Positions 35,046 to 44,884 of a DNA stretch of 64,000 nucleotides are shown piece by piece. A program made the position numbers and the translations under genes. The notes under the pieces were generated by a model that saw only the letters and a program-made list of their open reading frames with translations, searched no databases and was not told where the DNA came from. Every line of letters begins with the position of its first letter. Within the stretch, counting starts at the first letter, position 1. Source of the DNA: Acidobacteriota bacterium (GTDB lineage: Bacteria > Acidobacteriota > Terriglobia > Acidiferrales > UBA7541); contig QHZD01000030.1 in NCBI GenBank assembly GCA_003225315.1, positions 1 through 64,000 on the forward strand. Reading direction: 5' to 3'.

Positions 35046-35366
35046 ATGAAAGGAAATAGCGCATCCATTGGAGCCGAACCGCTTGGGAGCAAGATAACAA
35101 GTCGCACCTGGTATCGCATCTTGTGGGTTGTCGAGATAATAGCAATCGTAATCGCCACGTTTGTGGTGACCGTGCCGATTCAGGACTACGCTCTCAGGGA
35201 GTTCAAGGAATGGCTCAGCCGTCCATCACCGGAAGCATTGTCGGCATTTCGCAACAAACAACAAGAAGAGTCCCGCCTCCGTATGACCATCGCAGCCCCT
35301 TTCGTTACCCTGGCAATTCTGTTGGCCCTTCCTCTGTACCGATTGCGTCCGAAGTCAAAGAGCTAG
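35046..35366 (+). CDS. small membrane protein, unknown
   Basis: 106 residues with two predicted membrane helices (WVVEIIAIVIATFVVTVPI and MTIAAPFVTLAILLALPLY) flanking a charged, Arg/Glu-rich loop of about 35 residues. No recognised family. It begins 8 bases after the ABC ATPase stop, so it may be the last gene of that operon; the ribosome site is weak. Codon pattern looks coding. A promoter for the next unit begins 15 bases after its stop. Confidence 0.55.
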   Translation: MKGNSASIGAEPLGSKITSRTWYRILWVVEIIAIVIATFVVTVPIQDYALREFKEWLSRPSPEALSAFRNKQQEESRLRMTIAAPFVTLAILLALPLYRLRPKSKS

Positions 35367-35381
35367 CCATTACAGGTACCA

Positions 35382-35410
35382 TTGCCAACTTCCTTTTTCT
35401 ACTGTATGCT
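35382..35410 (+). promoter_or_regulatory. sigma70-like promoter placing transcription start at a leader ORF ATG
   Basis: TTGCCA (35382-35387, 5 of 6 consensus), exactly 17 bases, then TATGCT (35405-35410, 4 of 6). The usual start seven bases past the -10 falls on 35417, the A of the leader ORF ATG. The predicted transcript is therefore leaderless. Confidence 0.6.
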
Positions 35411-35416
35411 TTTCTT

Positions 35417-35509
35417 ATGTCGATGTTTACCCAGAAGAACGCGCCCCTCTGCATCTGTTGTATGTGCTATATGCGTGTGTCTTCTGGCGCGGAGAGGCTG
35501 AGCTTCTAA
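35417..35509 (+). CDS. Cys/Met-rich leader peptide, 30 codons
   Basis: A 30-residue open frame with 4 Cys and 4 Met. The core is CICCMCYM: four Cys codons (TGC, TGT, TGT, TGC) within 35450-35467. No ribosome binding site precedes it, but the predicted transcription start coincides with its ATG, as in leaderless polycysteine ORFs described in mycobacteria. Downstream lie two alternative stems, an intrinsic terminator and a rhodanese gene. The likely role is to sense charged tRNA-Cys through ribosome progress, not to make a functional protein. It could be a chance frame, but composition, promoter position and terminator agree. Confidence 0.6.
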   Translation: MSMFTQKNAPLCICCMCYMRVSSGAERLSF

Positions 35510-35553
35510 AGTTCTAAACTAGCCTCGAACGGTTTTCCCACCCACCGCCAGAA
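35440..35553 (+). promoter_or_regulatory. predicted attenuator: alternative stems 1:2 and 2:3
   Basis: Stem 1:2 pairs CGCGCC (35440-35445) with GGCGCG (35486-35491). Stem 2:3 pairs TTCTGGCG (35482-35489) with CGCCAGAA (35546-35553). They share strand 2, so they exclude each other, and 2:3 also takes the loop-side half of the terminator's 5' arm. A ribosome stalled on the Cys codons (35450-35467) would cover strand 1 and leave strand 2 free for 2:3 (antitermination). A ribosome that moves on would release strand 1, so 1:2 and the terminator form. Confidence 0.5.
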
Positions 35554-35581
35554 ACGAACTGGCAGGTGGGATTTTTATTTT
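35541..35581 (+). terminator. intrinsic terminator between leader ORF and rhodanese gene
   Basis: CCCACCGCCAG (35541-35551) pairs with CTGGC-A-GGTGGG (35559-35570) through 11 base pairs with one bulged A and a 7-base loop. ATTTTTATTTT follows at once. It lies 31 bases after the leader stop and 41 bases before the rhodanese ATG, so it must be read through for the rhodanese to be expressed from the promoter at 35382. It could also end the upstream ABC operon. Confidence 0.85.
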
Positions 35582-35622
35582 GGGAGCAAACGAGTTTCAA
35601 ACTGAACGCAAAGGAGAAAGCA

Positions 35623-36507
<885 letters not shown>

Positions 36508-36551
36508 GCCTGCTTTGTAGCGCCGGATCTTAGTGCAGAGCAGGGGGCCAA

Positions 36552-36580
36552 GGGCGAAGACGCCTCTCCCGTCTTCGCCC
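36552..36580. repeat. 11-bp perfect hairpin after the rhodanese gene
   Basis: GGGCGAAGACG and CGTCTTCGCCC pair perfectly around CCTCTCC, 44 bases past the rhodanese stop. No T-tract follows, so it may be a weak terminator or a dispersed palindrome. Confidence 0.5.
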
Positions 36581-36676
36581 TCAAATCTCGGTGCACGCGG
36601 TGAATTTGCACTGCTCTTTCTCAGACGTAAAACTGATTACGGATAACTGATAACTGAAACGCGTTTTTTGTCCGGT

Positions 36677-36750
36677 GGCGCGGTCGCCAAGTGGTAAGGC
36701 AATGGTCTGCAAAACCATTATCGGCGGTTCGATTCCGCCTCGCGCCTCCA
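36677..36750 (+). tRNA. tRNA-Cys (anticodon GCA)
   Basis: Complete cloverleaf of 74 bases including an encoded CCA. The acceptor GGCGCGG pairs with TCGCGCC (one G-U). Short D-arm, anticodon stem ATGGT/ACCAT around CTGCAAA (anticodon GCA), T-arm GGCGG/CCGCC with TTCGATT, discriminator T. U73 and GCA are the main cysteinyl-tRNA synthetase determinants. It lies just downstream of the rhodanese gene that carries the predicted Cys-sensing leader. Confidence 0.95.
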
Positions 36751-36947
36751 ATCTTTCATTTCTCTTCTTCGCTCTTCGCGTTCGCCCGTTCCCCTGTTGC
36801 TCTCATGGAACGTCCTAAGGCCGTTTCCGCTGACATTGCGCCCTAGAACAGTTGCAAAATAATGACGAGCCCAGCGAACACCCCACGTAGCGTCTTCACC
36901 CGGGCTCCAATTAGAATGCTTGCAAACGCCCGAAAGGACTTAATCGT

Positions 36948-37448
36948 ATGAAAAAGCTCATCTTCTTGTTGCTGGCATTTTCTGTTTTCGTCGTTCCCTC
37001 GCGCGCCCAGTCCGTAGACGCTTCTGTCAGCTACTCCTACTTCCGCCTGGGAGGTTCCGGGGGCATAAATCAGAATGGCGTCAGCGGATCAGTCGCCTAC
37101 AATCCCAATCGTTGGCTCGGCATCGTCGGCGATTTCGGCGGTTATCATGCCTCCCCTTTTGGTGTTTCCTTGAACACCTACACCTATCTTTTCGGCCCTC
37201 GCCTGACTCTGCGTAATCCCTCCAAGATCAATCCATTCGCACAGGTGCTTCTTGGCGGCTCGCGCATCACTGCCGGATCGGGCGGCGGCTCTGCCAACCA
37301 GTTTGCCTATAGCCTTGGTAGCGGTGTGGACATCGGCCTGCTCCCCCATTTGGCCTTCCGTCCCCAAGTGGACTACATCGGCCTTGAAACCTCCGGCTCG
37401 CGCACCAATTGCACTCGGGTCTCTGCCGGATTCGTCGTCCATTTCTAG
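36948..37448 (+). CDS. small outer-membrane beta-barrel protein
   Basis: 166 residues with a signal peptide ending at SRAQ and alternating amphipathic beta-strands rich in Gly, Ser and Tyr (for example ASVSYSYFRLGG, YTYLFGPRLTL, AFRPQVDYIGL). It ends GFVVHF with a C-terminal Phe. This fits an OmpA-like or OmpW-like eight-stranded porin-type barrel without periplasmic domain. AAAGGA precedes the ATG. No operon partner; function unknown. Confidence 0.75.
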   Translation: MKKLIFLLLAFSVFVVPSRAQSVDASVSYSYFRLGGSGGINQNGVSGSVAYNPNRWLGIVGDFGGYHASPFGVSLNTYTYLFGPRLTLRNPSKINPFAQVLLGGSRITAGSGGGSANQFAYSLGSGVDIGLLPHLAFRPQVDYIGLETSGSRTNCTRVSAGFVVHF

Positions 37449-37526
37449 CAAACACCACAAATCGCGTAATCCCGACCGGAGGGGGCCCCGAGCCTGGTCG
37501 CAAGGGACTGATTGGTGCCGTGAACC

Positions 37527-38267
37527 CTATGCGCTGGCCAATTCCTTCAGCAGCGCCTTGCCTTTGCGGAACCATGGCCGCTCCCGCCGTTGCATGTACC
37601 GCGGCAGAGTGCGTTTCTTCGCCTCCAGCTTCTGCAGCCACTCGCGCGCCTCTTCTCCCCGGTTCGCGGTTTTTAGGAAACTTGCGTAGTTGTACAGCGT
37701 CTCCGGCGTCGTCGAAATCTGCGTGACCTCCGCGAAAAGCTGGTCCGCGCGCTCAAGTTGACCCGTTCGCGCGTAGGCGTCCGCAAGCAGCCCCGCAGCA
37801 CGGTAATAATCGAATTTCCGGTCGGCGGCGACGACGCGCTCCAGGTCCGGAATCGCGCCCGCCAGATCGTTCAACCCCAGCGAGCACTGCGCCCGTGAAT
37901 AAAATGTGTACGGCGAAGCGCCTCGCGCGTCGACCGCGTGAGTGAACGCCTCACGTCCTTTCGCAAATTCTCGCTGGTCCTTATAGAGTTCGCCCAGCTC
38001 TTCGTAATTTGCCGGAGAAGGATTGTCTATAATGTCCGTTTCGACCTTCTGAATGCGCGAGCGCCGTCCAAATCCCTGAAAGAATCCGCGAAGGAGCCCG
38101 AGGTCCGGCAGTACCTCCGCGAGGATGTACACCGCTGCCCCAGGCGGTCCGAGAAAAAATATCACGTAAAACCAATAGCCTTCCGGCCGGCGCCTGATGA
38201 AGTGCACAATCGCCAGGCCCTGTAAGAGGAAGCCCCACGGATAAAAAAGATGGCCGAGTCCAAACAT
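37527..38267 (-). CDS. membrane protein with TPR repeats
   Basis: 246 residues. Two N-terminal transmembrane helices (FYPWGFLLQGLAIVHFI and YWFYVIFFLGPPGAAVYIL) resemble the PLDc_N-type short membrane module. Cytoplasmic tetratricopeptide-like helices follow from about 80 to 220 (ANYEELGELYKDQREFAKG, DYYRAAGLLADAYARTGQ). Likely a protein-interaction scaffold at the membrane. GAGG precedes the ATG. Specific partner unknown. Confidence 0.7.
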   Translation of the reverse strand: MFGLGHLFYPWGFLLQGLAIVHFIRRRPEGYWFYVIFFLGPPGAAVYILAEVLPDLGLLRGFFQGFGRRSRIQKVETDIIDNPSPANYEELGELYKDQREFAKGREAFTHAVDARGASPYTFYSRAQCSLGLNDLAGAIPDLERVVAADRKFDYYRAAGLLADAYARTGQLERADQLFAEVTQISTTPETLYNYASFLKTANRGEEAREWLQKLEAKKRTLPRYMQRRERPWFRKGKALLKELASA

Positions 38268-38389
38268 GGATGACCGCCTCGCCGACAGAATCGCTTTCCT
38301 TCACTTGCTGGTCAAACGGAAACTCTACTTGCTTCGTGCGAAAGTTTACTGCCTGATGGGACGATTTTCCCCTGCTATGATAGTGCCAA

Positions 38390-38974
38390 ATGAATCCTAT
38401 CGAAACGCTCGGCCTCGCGTTGGGAGCCGGATTTTCTTCCGGTCTGAATCTCTACGCCACCGTCGCAACGCTCGGCCTGCTTCAGCGTTTCGGCGTGCTC
38501 CGTCTCCCACCGGGATTGCAGGCTCTGGCTCATCCATTGGTTCTCGGAATCGCCATCGCGCTCTATCTGCTGGAATTCCTCGCGGACAAGATTCCGTATT
38601 TTGACACTGTTTGGGACGCCGTCCACACCTTCATTCGTCCGCCCGCCGCGGCTATACTTGCGTACGCGGCAGCCAGCGGGGCCGCGCCTGAATGGCGCTG
38701 GAGCGCCGCACTCATCGCCGGCGGAGTCGCCCTCACCTCGCATGGCACAAAAGCCAGCGCGCGCGCCGCTGTGAACGCAAGCCCCGAACCATTCAGCAAT
38801 TGGGCGCTAAGTTTTGGTGAAGACGTCCTCGCCGTTTGGCTGACTTGGATGGCGACGGTTCATCCCTTTGCGGCCACTATCATCGTCGCCGCGCTCGTAG
38901 CACTCTCAGCCTTCTTGCTTTACCATCTTTTCCGTTTTGCGCGCCGCGCCCTTCAGCGCCTCTTCGCAACGTAA
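38390..38974 (+). CDS. DUF4126 family membrane protein
   Basis: 194 residues, hydrophobic, with four to six membrane segments. The opening (ETLGLALGAGFSSGLNLYATV) and the segment EFLADKIPYFDTVWDAVHT are characteristic of DUF4126 proteins, whose function is unknown. It is convergent with the third S9 peptidase gene; the two stop codons are 23 bases apart. Confidence 0.8.
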   Translation: MNPIETLGLALGAGFSSGLNLYATVATLGLLQRFGVLRLPPGLQALAHPLVLGIAIALYLLEFLADKIPYFDTVWDAVHTFIRPPAAAILAYAAASGAAPEWRWSAALIAGGVALTSHGTKASARAAVNASPEPFSNWALSFGEDVLAVWLTWMATVHPFAATIIVAALVALSAFLLYHLFRFARRALQRLFAT

Positions 38975-38997
38975 CTGCGCCCCGCTCGGCAAGGCTG

Positions 38998-41082
38998 TTA
39001 TTTCAAATACGCGGCAAGCCAATCCAAAAACGTCTTGTACCAAAACCGCGCGTTCTGCGGCTTCAGCACCCAGTGGCCTTCGTCGGGAAAAACGACCAGC
39101 TTCGACGGCACTCCCTGCCGTTGCAGCGCGTTGAAAAATTCCAGCGACTGCGTGTACGGCACGCGATAATCTCTTTCGCCTGCAATTACCAGCGTCGGCG
39201 TCTTGAATTTTACGAGTTCGCCCGCGTATGTCACCGGTGCCCACTTCTTGTAACTCTCCGGATTCGACCACGGCGTGCCCTGCATGTCGTGCTCCTCGAA
39301 CCAGAGTTCTTCGGTCGCGTACATCGCCACTTTGTCATACACGCTCGCGTGGCTGATGATGGCTTTGAACCGGCCCGTATGCGTGGCGATCCAGTCCGCC
39401 ATGTATCCGCCGTAAGAGCCGCCCGCGGCGGCCATGCGCGAGCTATCGACGAACGGATATTTTTTCAGCGTGTAGTCCACGCCGTTCATCACGTCGACGT
39501 AGGCTTTGCCGCCCCAGTCGTTGGTGATTTCATCGGTGAATTTTTGTCCGTACCCGGTCGAGCCGCGCCGGTTGATCATCAGCGTCACGTATCCGGCCGC
39601 GGAAAAAACCTGCGCGTTCCACCGGTAGCCCCACGCATTCGACCACATCGTCTGCGGCCCGCCGTGCAGCAGCACCAGCAATGGATATTTTTTCGTGGCG
39701 TCAAATTTCGGCGGCCGGAGCAGCATCGCTTGCACTTTGGTGGCTTCGGCGCCGTCGAACCAGAATGTCTCCGGAGGGTTCATCTCCAGCCCTGCGAGAA
39801 TCGAATCATTCTGATCGGTCAGTTGCCGTACATTCGAGCCATCACTGGACGCTGCGAAAACCTCTGCTGGCAAAGTGAGGCTGGTTCGCTCAAAAACCAG
39901 TGTTTTTCCGTCCGCGCTGAACGATATCGCTGTATTGTAAGTGTCGGAGATAATTTGTTTCGGTTGCGCTCCAAGGCGCGCCGCCATCGCGTAGATGGGC
40001 TTCTGCGTTTCGTTCTCCGCCGTTAAATAAATCGTCTTGCTGTCCGGCGACCAAGCGAGTTCGTCCGCGCTGCGGTCAAACGTTTCCGTAAGATTCTCGA
40101 TTCTTCCCGCCGCGCGGTCGTAAATCATCACGCGCCAACGATCCGCTTCATATCCCGCGGTAAGCTGCGCGTGATAGGCGATGAATTTTCCGTCCGGCGA
40201 ATAGACAGGGTTCCCATCGAATCCCGATTGCCTTGTGATGCGTTTCGCCTCGCCGCCCGCCACCGGAACGATGAACAAATCGGCGTTCGTGCTGATCGCT
40301 TCCATCTTGTCAACGACGGCGGTGAAGCAAATCTCTCTTCCATCCGGCGAAAAGTTAATATCCGCTGGCCTGCCGCGCTCATCCGGTGGAACATCGTACT
40401 CCGCTCCTGTCGTCAGATCGCGTGGGGCCGCGCTCCCATCGGCTGGAATTACGAACAAGTGGCTGCGTTTTCCTTCGTTCCAATGTGTCCAGTGACGATA
40501 GAGAAGATGCTCGGCGACGTGCGCTTTCACTTTGTTCTTTTCTTTTTCTTCATCGCGCTTCTTGTTGCAATCGTCGTCGTTGTTCAGGGCAGCCGCGGAG
40601 CGGCTAACGCAATCCGGATAAACCGAAGACGTAAACGCGATCGTCTTTCCGTCCGGCGACCACTTCACCATCTCCGCCCCGGTCGAGAGTTTCGTCAGCG
40701 CGTGCGCTTCGCCGCCCACCATCGAAAGCAAATAAACTTGCGATTCACCACTACGCGAAGAGAGAAATGCGAGCGTTTTTCCATCCGGTGACCAAACCGG
40801 CGAAGAGTCGTGTCCGCTCTGCGTCAATTGCATCGCGGCTCCGCCGCCCGCCGTCGGCACGACCCAGATATCGCTCACACCGCGGTTCGCGTCCATGTCT
40901 GGAGTGGACACGGTGTACGCCACCCACTTCCCATCCGGTGAAACTTGCGGCTCCGCGATGCGGTGCAGCTTGATCATGTCGTCAAAAGTGATGGCGTGCT
41001 TCGCCGTTTCCTGCGCAGAATTCGCTGGTCCGGATCCCAGCAACGCGCTCGCGAAAACGCACTGCAAAATAACGCCTTTCAT
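38998..41082 (-). CDS. S9 family peptidase, acylaminoacyl-peptidase-like
   Basis: A 694-residue exported peptidase. The ATG at 41082 follows GGAG and begins a signal peptide (MKGVILQCVFASALLGSG). The N-terminal propeller is built from TolB/PD40 repeats such as VSPDGKWVAYT, WSPDGKTLAFLSS and FSPDGREICFT. The catalytic domain has Ser556 (GGSYGG), Asp638 (GERDYRVPY) and His670 (DEGHWV). It is the third S9 enzyme in the window but lies outside the receptor locus, with no GntR-type operator upstream. Divergent from the aminotransferase gene. Confidence 0.9.
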   Translation of the reverse strand: MKGVILQCVFASALLGSGPANSAQETAKHAITFDDMIKLHRIAEPQVSPDGKWVAYTVSTPDMDANRGVSDIWVVPTAGGGAAMQLTQSGHDSSPVWSPDGKTLAFLSSRSGESQVYLLSMVGGEAHALTKLSTGAEMVKWSPDGKTIAFTSSVYPDCVSRSAAALNNDDDCNKKRDEEKEKNKVKAHVAEHLLYRHWTHWNEGKRSHLFVIPADGSAAPRDLTTGAEYDVPPDERGRPADINFSPDGREICFTAVVDKMEAISTNADLFIVPVAGGEAKRITRQSGFDGNPVYSPDGKFIAYHAQLTAGYEADRWRVMIYDRAAGRIENLTETFDRSADELAWSPDSKTIYLTAENETQKPIYAMAARLGAQPKQIISDTYNTAISFSADGKTLVFERTSLTLPAEVFAASSDGSNVRQLTDQNDSILAGLEMNPPETFWFDGAEATKVQAMLLRPPKFDATKKYPLLVLLHGGPQTMWSNAWGYRWNAQVFSAAGYVTLMINRRGSTGYGQKFTDEITNDWGGKAYVDVMNGVDYTLKKYPFVDSSRMAAAGGSYGGYMADWIATHTGRFKAIISHASVYDKVAMYATEELWFEEHDMQGTPWSNPESYKKWAPVTYAGELVKFKTPTLVIAGERDYRVPYTQSLEFFNALQRQGVPSKLVVFPDEGHWVLKPQNARFWYKTFLDWLAAYLK

Positions 41083-41289
41083 TTCGTTTTTTCTCCAGTG
41101 AAACGCAATGAATCGCAACGGTGCAGGCAGAATCGTACCATGCAGAATCACACGATGCAGGACCACGGATAATGTCACGTTTCCCTGCCGAATCCAATAG
41201 CTCGGCTCACTTAGGTGCGGCTTGAAAGACTTATCCCAACGGCGCTAGTGCCGTTCTCGACTCTGCTACAATCCTTCCCCGGATATCTC

Positions 41290-42627
41290 ATGCCGACCAG
41301 CAGCGGACTTTTTCCCCGCCATTTTAAGAAGACCGTTCCCATCGCCGCTCGTGGGGAAGGATGCTGGATTATCGCCGCCGATGGCCGTCGATTCCTTGAC
41401 GCTTCCGGACAGGCTGCAGTCGTCAGCATCGGTCACGGCGTGCCGGAAATCGGCCGCGCAATGGCGGAGCAATCTTCCCGGATCGCTTTCGCGCACACTT
41501 CGCAATTTCACACGGCTCCGGCGGAACGACTTGCCAAGCGCCTGCTCGCGATGGCTCCGACGAATTTTCGCAACGGCGGCCGCGTCTATTTCACTTCCGG
41601 CGGCTCGGAAGCAGCCGAAACCGCTATTAAACTTGCGCGGCAGTTTCACATCGAATGCGGCCACAAGGATCGTTACCGCGTTTTCTCGCGCCGCCAGAGC
41701 TATCACGGCAGCACTCTTGGCGCTATGACTGTTAGCGGAAATGTTGCTCGCCGCGCTCCCTACGAACCGCTCCTCGCGGAATGGGGACACATTGCTCCCT
41801 GCTTTTGCTATCACTGCCCTTTCGAAAAAACTTTTCCGCAATGTGAACTCGCTTGCGCTGACGATCTTCAAGTCCATTTAAGTGGGCAAGCGCGACAGCA
41901 AGCGGCCGCGTTTATTTTTGAGCCGGTTGTCGGCGCCACTCTCGGCGCTGCCGTCCCGCCTGAAGGTTACGCAACGCACATCGCGGAAACCTGCCGCAAG
42001 AATGAAATCCTGCTTATCGCCGACGAAGTCATGACCGGTATGGGCCGCACCCGAAAGCCTTTTGCCGTGCAGCACTGGGACGTCGAGTCGGACATTATTC
42101 TGGTTGGCAAAGGAATCGCTAGCGGTTACGCGCCGCTGGGCGCGGTTCTCGTTTCCGCGCGCGTCGTCGAAGCTTTCGAGCATGGCTCGGGCGCCTTCGT
42201 GCACGGCTTCACGTATCAGGCCCATCCAGTGTCCGCTGCTGCGGGCAACGCCGTGCTCGACTATCTGGAAACGCACAAACTTTTTGATCGCGTGAATGCC
42301 GCCGGGCAAGAGCTGCACCGCGCGCTTTCTCCGTTGCAATCTCATCCGAACGTCGGTGATGTGCGCGGTCTTGGACTGCTTCTTGGCGTCGAGTTCGTTA
42401 AGAGCAAAGCTATTCGCGAGCCTTTCCCGAAAGAACAAAACATCGCGGAGAAAATTCGCCAGGCTTGTCTGGAGGAAGGCGTTCTGACCTATCCAACACA
42501 AGGCTGCATTGACGGCTTGCGTGGTGACCACATCCTTCTCGCGCCGCCGTTCACGATCTCGTCGGAGGAATGCGCGCTGATTGCTCGCGCGCTGCAGTCC
42601 GCGGCGGCGAAAGTGTTTTCAACTTGA
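41290..42627 (+). CDS. class III PLP-dependent aminotransferase
   Basis: 445 residues from the ATG at 41290; a GTG 75 bases earlier is an alternative and neither has a strong ribosome site. Fold-type I signatures: ADEVMTGMGRTRK with Asp245 for the pyridine nitrogen, and Lys274 in LVGKGIASGYAPLG forming the internal aldimine. A Cys-rich segment (171-189) is shared with a known subgroup of this family. Substrate uncertain: omega-amino acids, diamines or similar. It is followed by two peptidases in the same direction, so it may act in amino-acid use. Confidence 0.85.
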   Translation: MPTSSGLFPRHFKKTVPIAARGEGCWIIAADGRRFLDASGQAAVVSIGHGVPEIGRAMAEQSSRIAFAHTSQFHTAPAERLAKRLLAMAPTNFRNGGRVYFTSGGSEAAETAIKLARQFHIECGHKDRYRVFSRRQSYHGSTLGAMTVSGNVARRAPYEPLLAEWGHIAPCFCYHCPFEKTFPQCELACADDLQVHLSGQARQQAAAFIFEPVVGATLGAAVPPEGYATHIAETCRKNEILLIADEVMTGMGRTRKPFAVQHWDVESDIILVGKGIASGYAPLGAVLVSARVVEAFEHGSGAFVHGFTYQAHPVSAAAGNAVLDYLETHKLFDRVNAAGQELHRALSPLQSHPNVGDVRGLGLLLGVEFVKSKAIREPFPKEQNIAEKIRQACLEEGVLTYPTQGCIDGLRGDHILLAPPFTISSEECALIARALQSAAAKVFST

Positions 42628-42688
42628 GTCAGCATGAGGGCAGGTTTGTTTGCAGTGAGTTCCTGTTCTTTTGGAGAACAAAATAAAA

Positions 42689-44884
42689 ATGCGGCTTCCC
42701 TTGCGCACTCTTGTAGTCTCGATTCCCTTTTTTCTCTTGACCTTCGCGCTTTCTGCTCAGCTCAAGCAGGCGGCCCCGCCGGCCACTCCGATTCTCGGTT
42801 TTTCTCCCCCATATGCCGCCGCGGAGCACGCTCTCGAATCCACGTTTCAATCCATTCCCTCTGCCGAAAAAGCGCGTGAATGGCATCGCACGTTTACAGC
42901 CGAACCGCATCCCGCCGCTTCCGAACGCAACAATCAGCTTGCGGACTTCATCGCGGACGAATGGCGCAAACAAGGCTGGGAAGACGTTACGCTTCGCCGC
43001 TACGACGTTTTGCACTCGCGTCCGCGCAGCGTCTCGCTCGAAATGACTGAGCCCGTCCATTTCACCGCATCTCTGCGCGAAGATGCTTACAATGTCGATC
43101 CAGATACGAACAATCCCGCCGTATCCGGCTCCTACTTTGGGTACTCCGCATCCGGCGACGTCACCGCTGAAGTCGTCTACGCGCACAGCGGCAATCCCGA
43201 AGATTACGATTTATTGCGGAAGAACGGCATCAGCGTAAGAGGCAAGATCGTTCTGGTGCGCTACTCGAATCCTTACAGTTATCGCGGCTTCAAAGCGCTC
43301 ACAGCTGAACGTGAGGGCGCCGCCGCTCTGCTCATTTATTCCGATCCCGCAGAAGATGGTTCCGCGCGCGGCAAAGTTTTTCCTGATGGTCCGTGGGGCC
43401 CGGAGAGCCACACCCAGCGCGGCGCAATCACGTACGATTACATCGTTCCCGGCGATCCCACCACGCCCGGCTGGGCTTCCGTCCCCGGCGCAAAACACAT
43501 CGCCCCTGAGGAGGCGCACTCGCTGCCAAAGATTCTCGCGCTCCCACTTTCGTGGCGTGACGCCGAGCCGCTTCTCGAAAATATGAATGGCCCCGAAGCG
43601 CCAAAAGATTGGCAAGGCGCTTTGCCCATCACGTATCGCTTCACCGGCGCGGTCAAGGTCCACGTAAAAGTGGACATGGACACCGGCATGCAGCCTTACA
43701 CCGTCGTCGAAGCGCGCATTCGCGGCAGTGAGTTGCCCGACGAATGGGTTCTGCTCGGCAATCATCGCGACGCTTGGGTGTTCGGCGGAGTCGACCCTTC
43801 GAGTGGGACCGCTTCGATGATGGAGCTGACGCGCGCTCTTGGGGAACTCAAGCAGCGCGGCATTCGTCCGCGGCGCACCATGGTGGTTTGCAGTTGGGAT
43901 GGCGAAGAATACGCGCTCACGGGCTCGACGGAATGGGGCGAGCAGTTCGCCGGTGATCTCAAGAAAAAGCTGGTTGCTTATCTCAATGTGGACGAATCCG
44001 TCGCGGGAGCCGCCACCACAGCTGGTCCCGAGGGCCTGAGCTTCTCGCCCTCCGCTGTCGCTTCGCTTGCGCCGGTGCTCGTGGAAGCTTCAAAAGATGT
44101 TCGCGCGCCATCCGGCAAATCTCTGTACGAAGCGTGGCGCGCCACTTCGATGCGCGATACGAAGGCCAGCGCTCCGCCGCTCGACAGCGCGCTGGTGGAA
44201 ACGCGGATTGGCAGCGGCTCTGACCACACTGTGTTCCTCAATCATCTTGGCCGGCCGGTGATCAACCTCGATTTTACGGGCGACTACGGCGTGTATCACT
44301 CGATGTACGACGATCATTATTGGATGGAGCATATCGGCGATCCCACGTTCGAGTACCACATCGCCTTGACGCGCATCTGGGGCCTCGTCGCGCTGCGTCT
44401 CGCGAACGCGGACGTTCTCCCGTTTGACTTCGACTTTAACGCCTCTGCGCTGGAACAATTCTTGCGCGAGCTCGAACACAAGAACAAAGGCGAGCTACAG
44501 CGCCTCTCATTGAAACGCCTTCACGCTCGCATCGTCGAATTCGGGAAAGAGGGAGATCTTCTACGCAACGCAACCTCACACAGTCTTTTGTCAGGAGCAA
44601 CGACGTCGGAGGAAAAAACTCGGCGCCTCAACGAGCAGCTTCTTCAGGTCGAATCCAACTGGCTCGATCCCGTGGGCATTCCGGGCCGGCCATGGTTCCA
44701 ACATCTTCTTTATTCCTCACGCTATACGTACGCGCACTTGGAATTCCCCGGGCTCACCGAAGCCGTGGAAAAACGCGATTGGAAATTGGCGGCACAGCAA
44801 GCGGGTTTGCTGGAAAAAGCGTTGAAGAAAAACACGAAATTATTGCGTTCGGCTCGATCCTCGTGGGAGAAAAACAAGAAATGA
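42689..44884 (+). CDS. M28 family metallopeptidase, glutamate carboxypeptidase II-like
   Basis: 731 residues; the ATG at 42689 has GGAG upstream and opens a signal peptide ending at ALSAQ. The layout follows the transferrin-receptor/PSMA family: a PA-domain-like insert (about 140-290, including KNGISVRGKIVLVRY), the M28 catalytic domain with zinc ligands in NHRDAWVFGGVDPSSG, catalytic Glu in WDGEEYALTG, a later Asp in NVDESV and His in SGSDHTVFLNH, then a helical dimerisation domain. Family members cut C-terminal acidic or other residues. Its stop overlaps the next gene start by 4 bases. Confidence 0.9.
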   Translation: MRLPLRTLVVSIPFFLLTFALSAQLKQAAPPATPILGFSPPYAAAEHALESTFQSIPSAEKAREWHRTFTAEPHPAASERNNQLADFIADEWRKQGWEDVTLRRYDVLHSRPRSVSLEMTEPVHFTASLREDAYNVDPDTNNPAVSGSYFGYSASGDVTAEVVYAHSGNPEDYDLLRKNGISVRGKIVLVRYSNPYSYRGFKALTAEREGAAALLIYSDPAEDGSARGKVFPDGPWGPESHTQRGAITYDYIVPGDPTTPGWASVPGAKHIAPEEAHSLPKILALPLSWRDAEPLLENMNGPEAPKDWQGALPITYRFTGAVKVHVKVDMDTGMQPYTVVEARIRGSELPDEWVLLGNHRDAWVFGGVDPSSGTASMMELTRALGELKQRGIRPRRTMVVCSWDGEEYALTGSTEWGEQFAGDLKKKLVAYLNVDESVAGAATTAGPEGLSFSPSAVASLAPVLVEASKDVRAPSGKSLYEAWRATSMRDTKASAPPLDSALVETRIGSGSDHTVFLNHLGRPVINLDFTGDYGVYHSMYDDHYWMEHIGDPTFEYHIALTRIWGLVALRLANADVLPFDFDFNASALEQFLRELEHKNKGELQRLSLKRLHARIVEFGKEGDLLRNATSHSLLSGATTSEEKTRRLNEQLLQVESNWLDPVGIPGRPWFQHLLYSSRYTYAHLEFPGLTEAVEKRDWKLAAQQAGLLEKALKKNTKLLRSARSSWEKNKK

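Noticed and set aside
35541-35581. Terminator read simply as the end of the ABC transporter operon
   Set aside because: Not excluded, but a well-spaced promoter lies between the operon and the terminator, and the Cys-rich ORF and alternative stems fit attenuation better. Kept as an alternative in the evidence.
38836-40026. Long plus-strand open frame (396 codons) opposite the third S9 peptidase
   Set aside because: It runs antisense to a gene with an intact catalytic triad, signal peptide and repeats, and its translation is Arg/His/Val-rich without any domain. It is a high-GC shadow frame.
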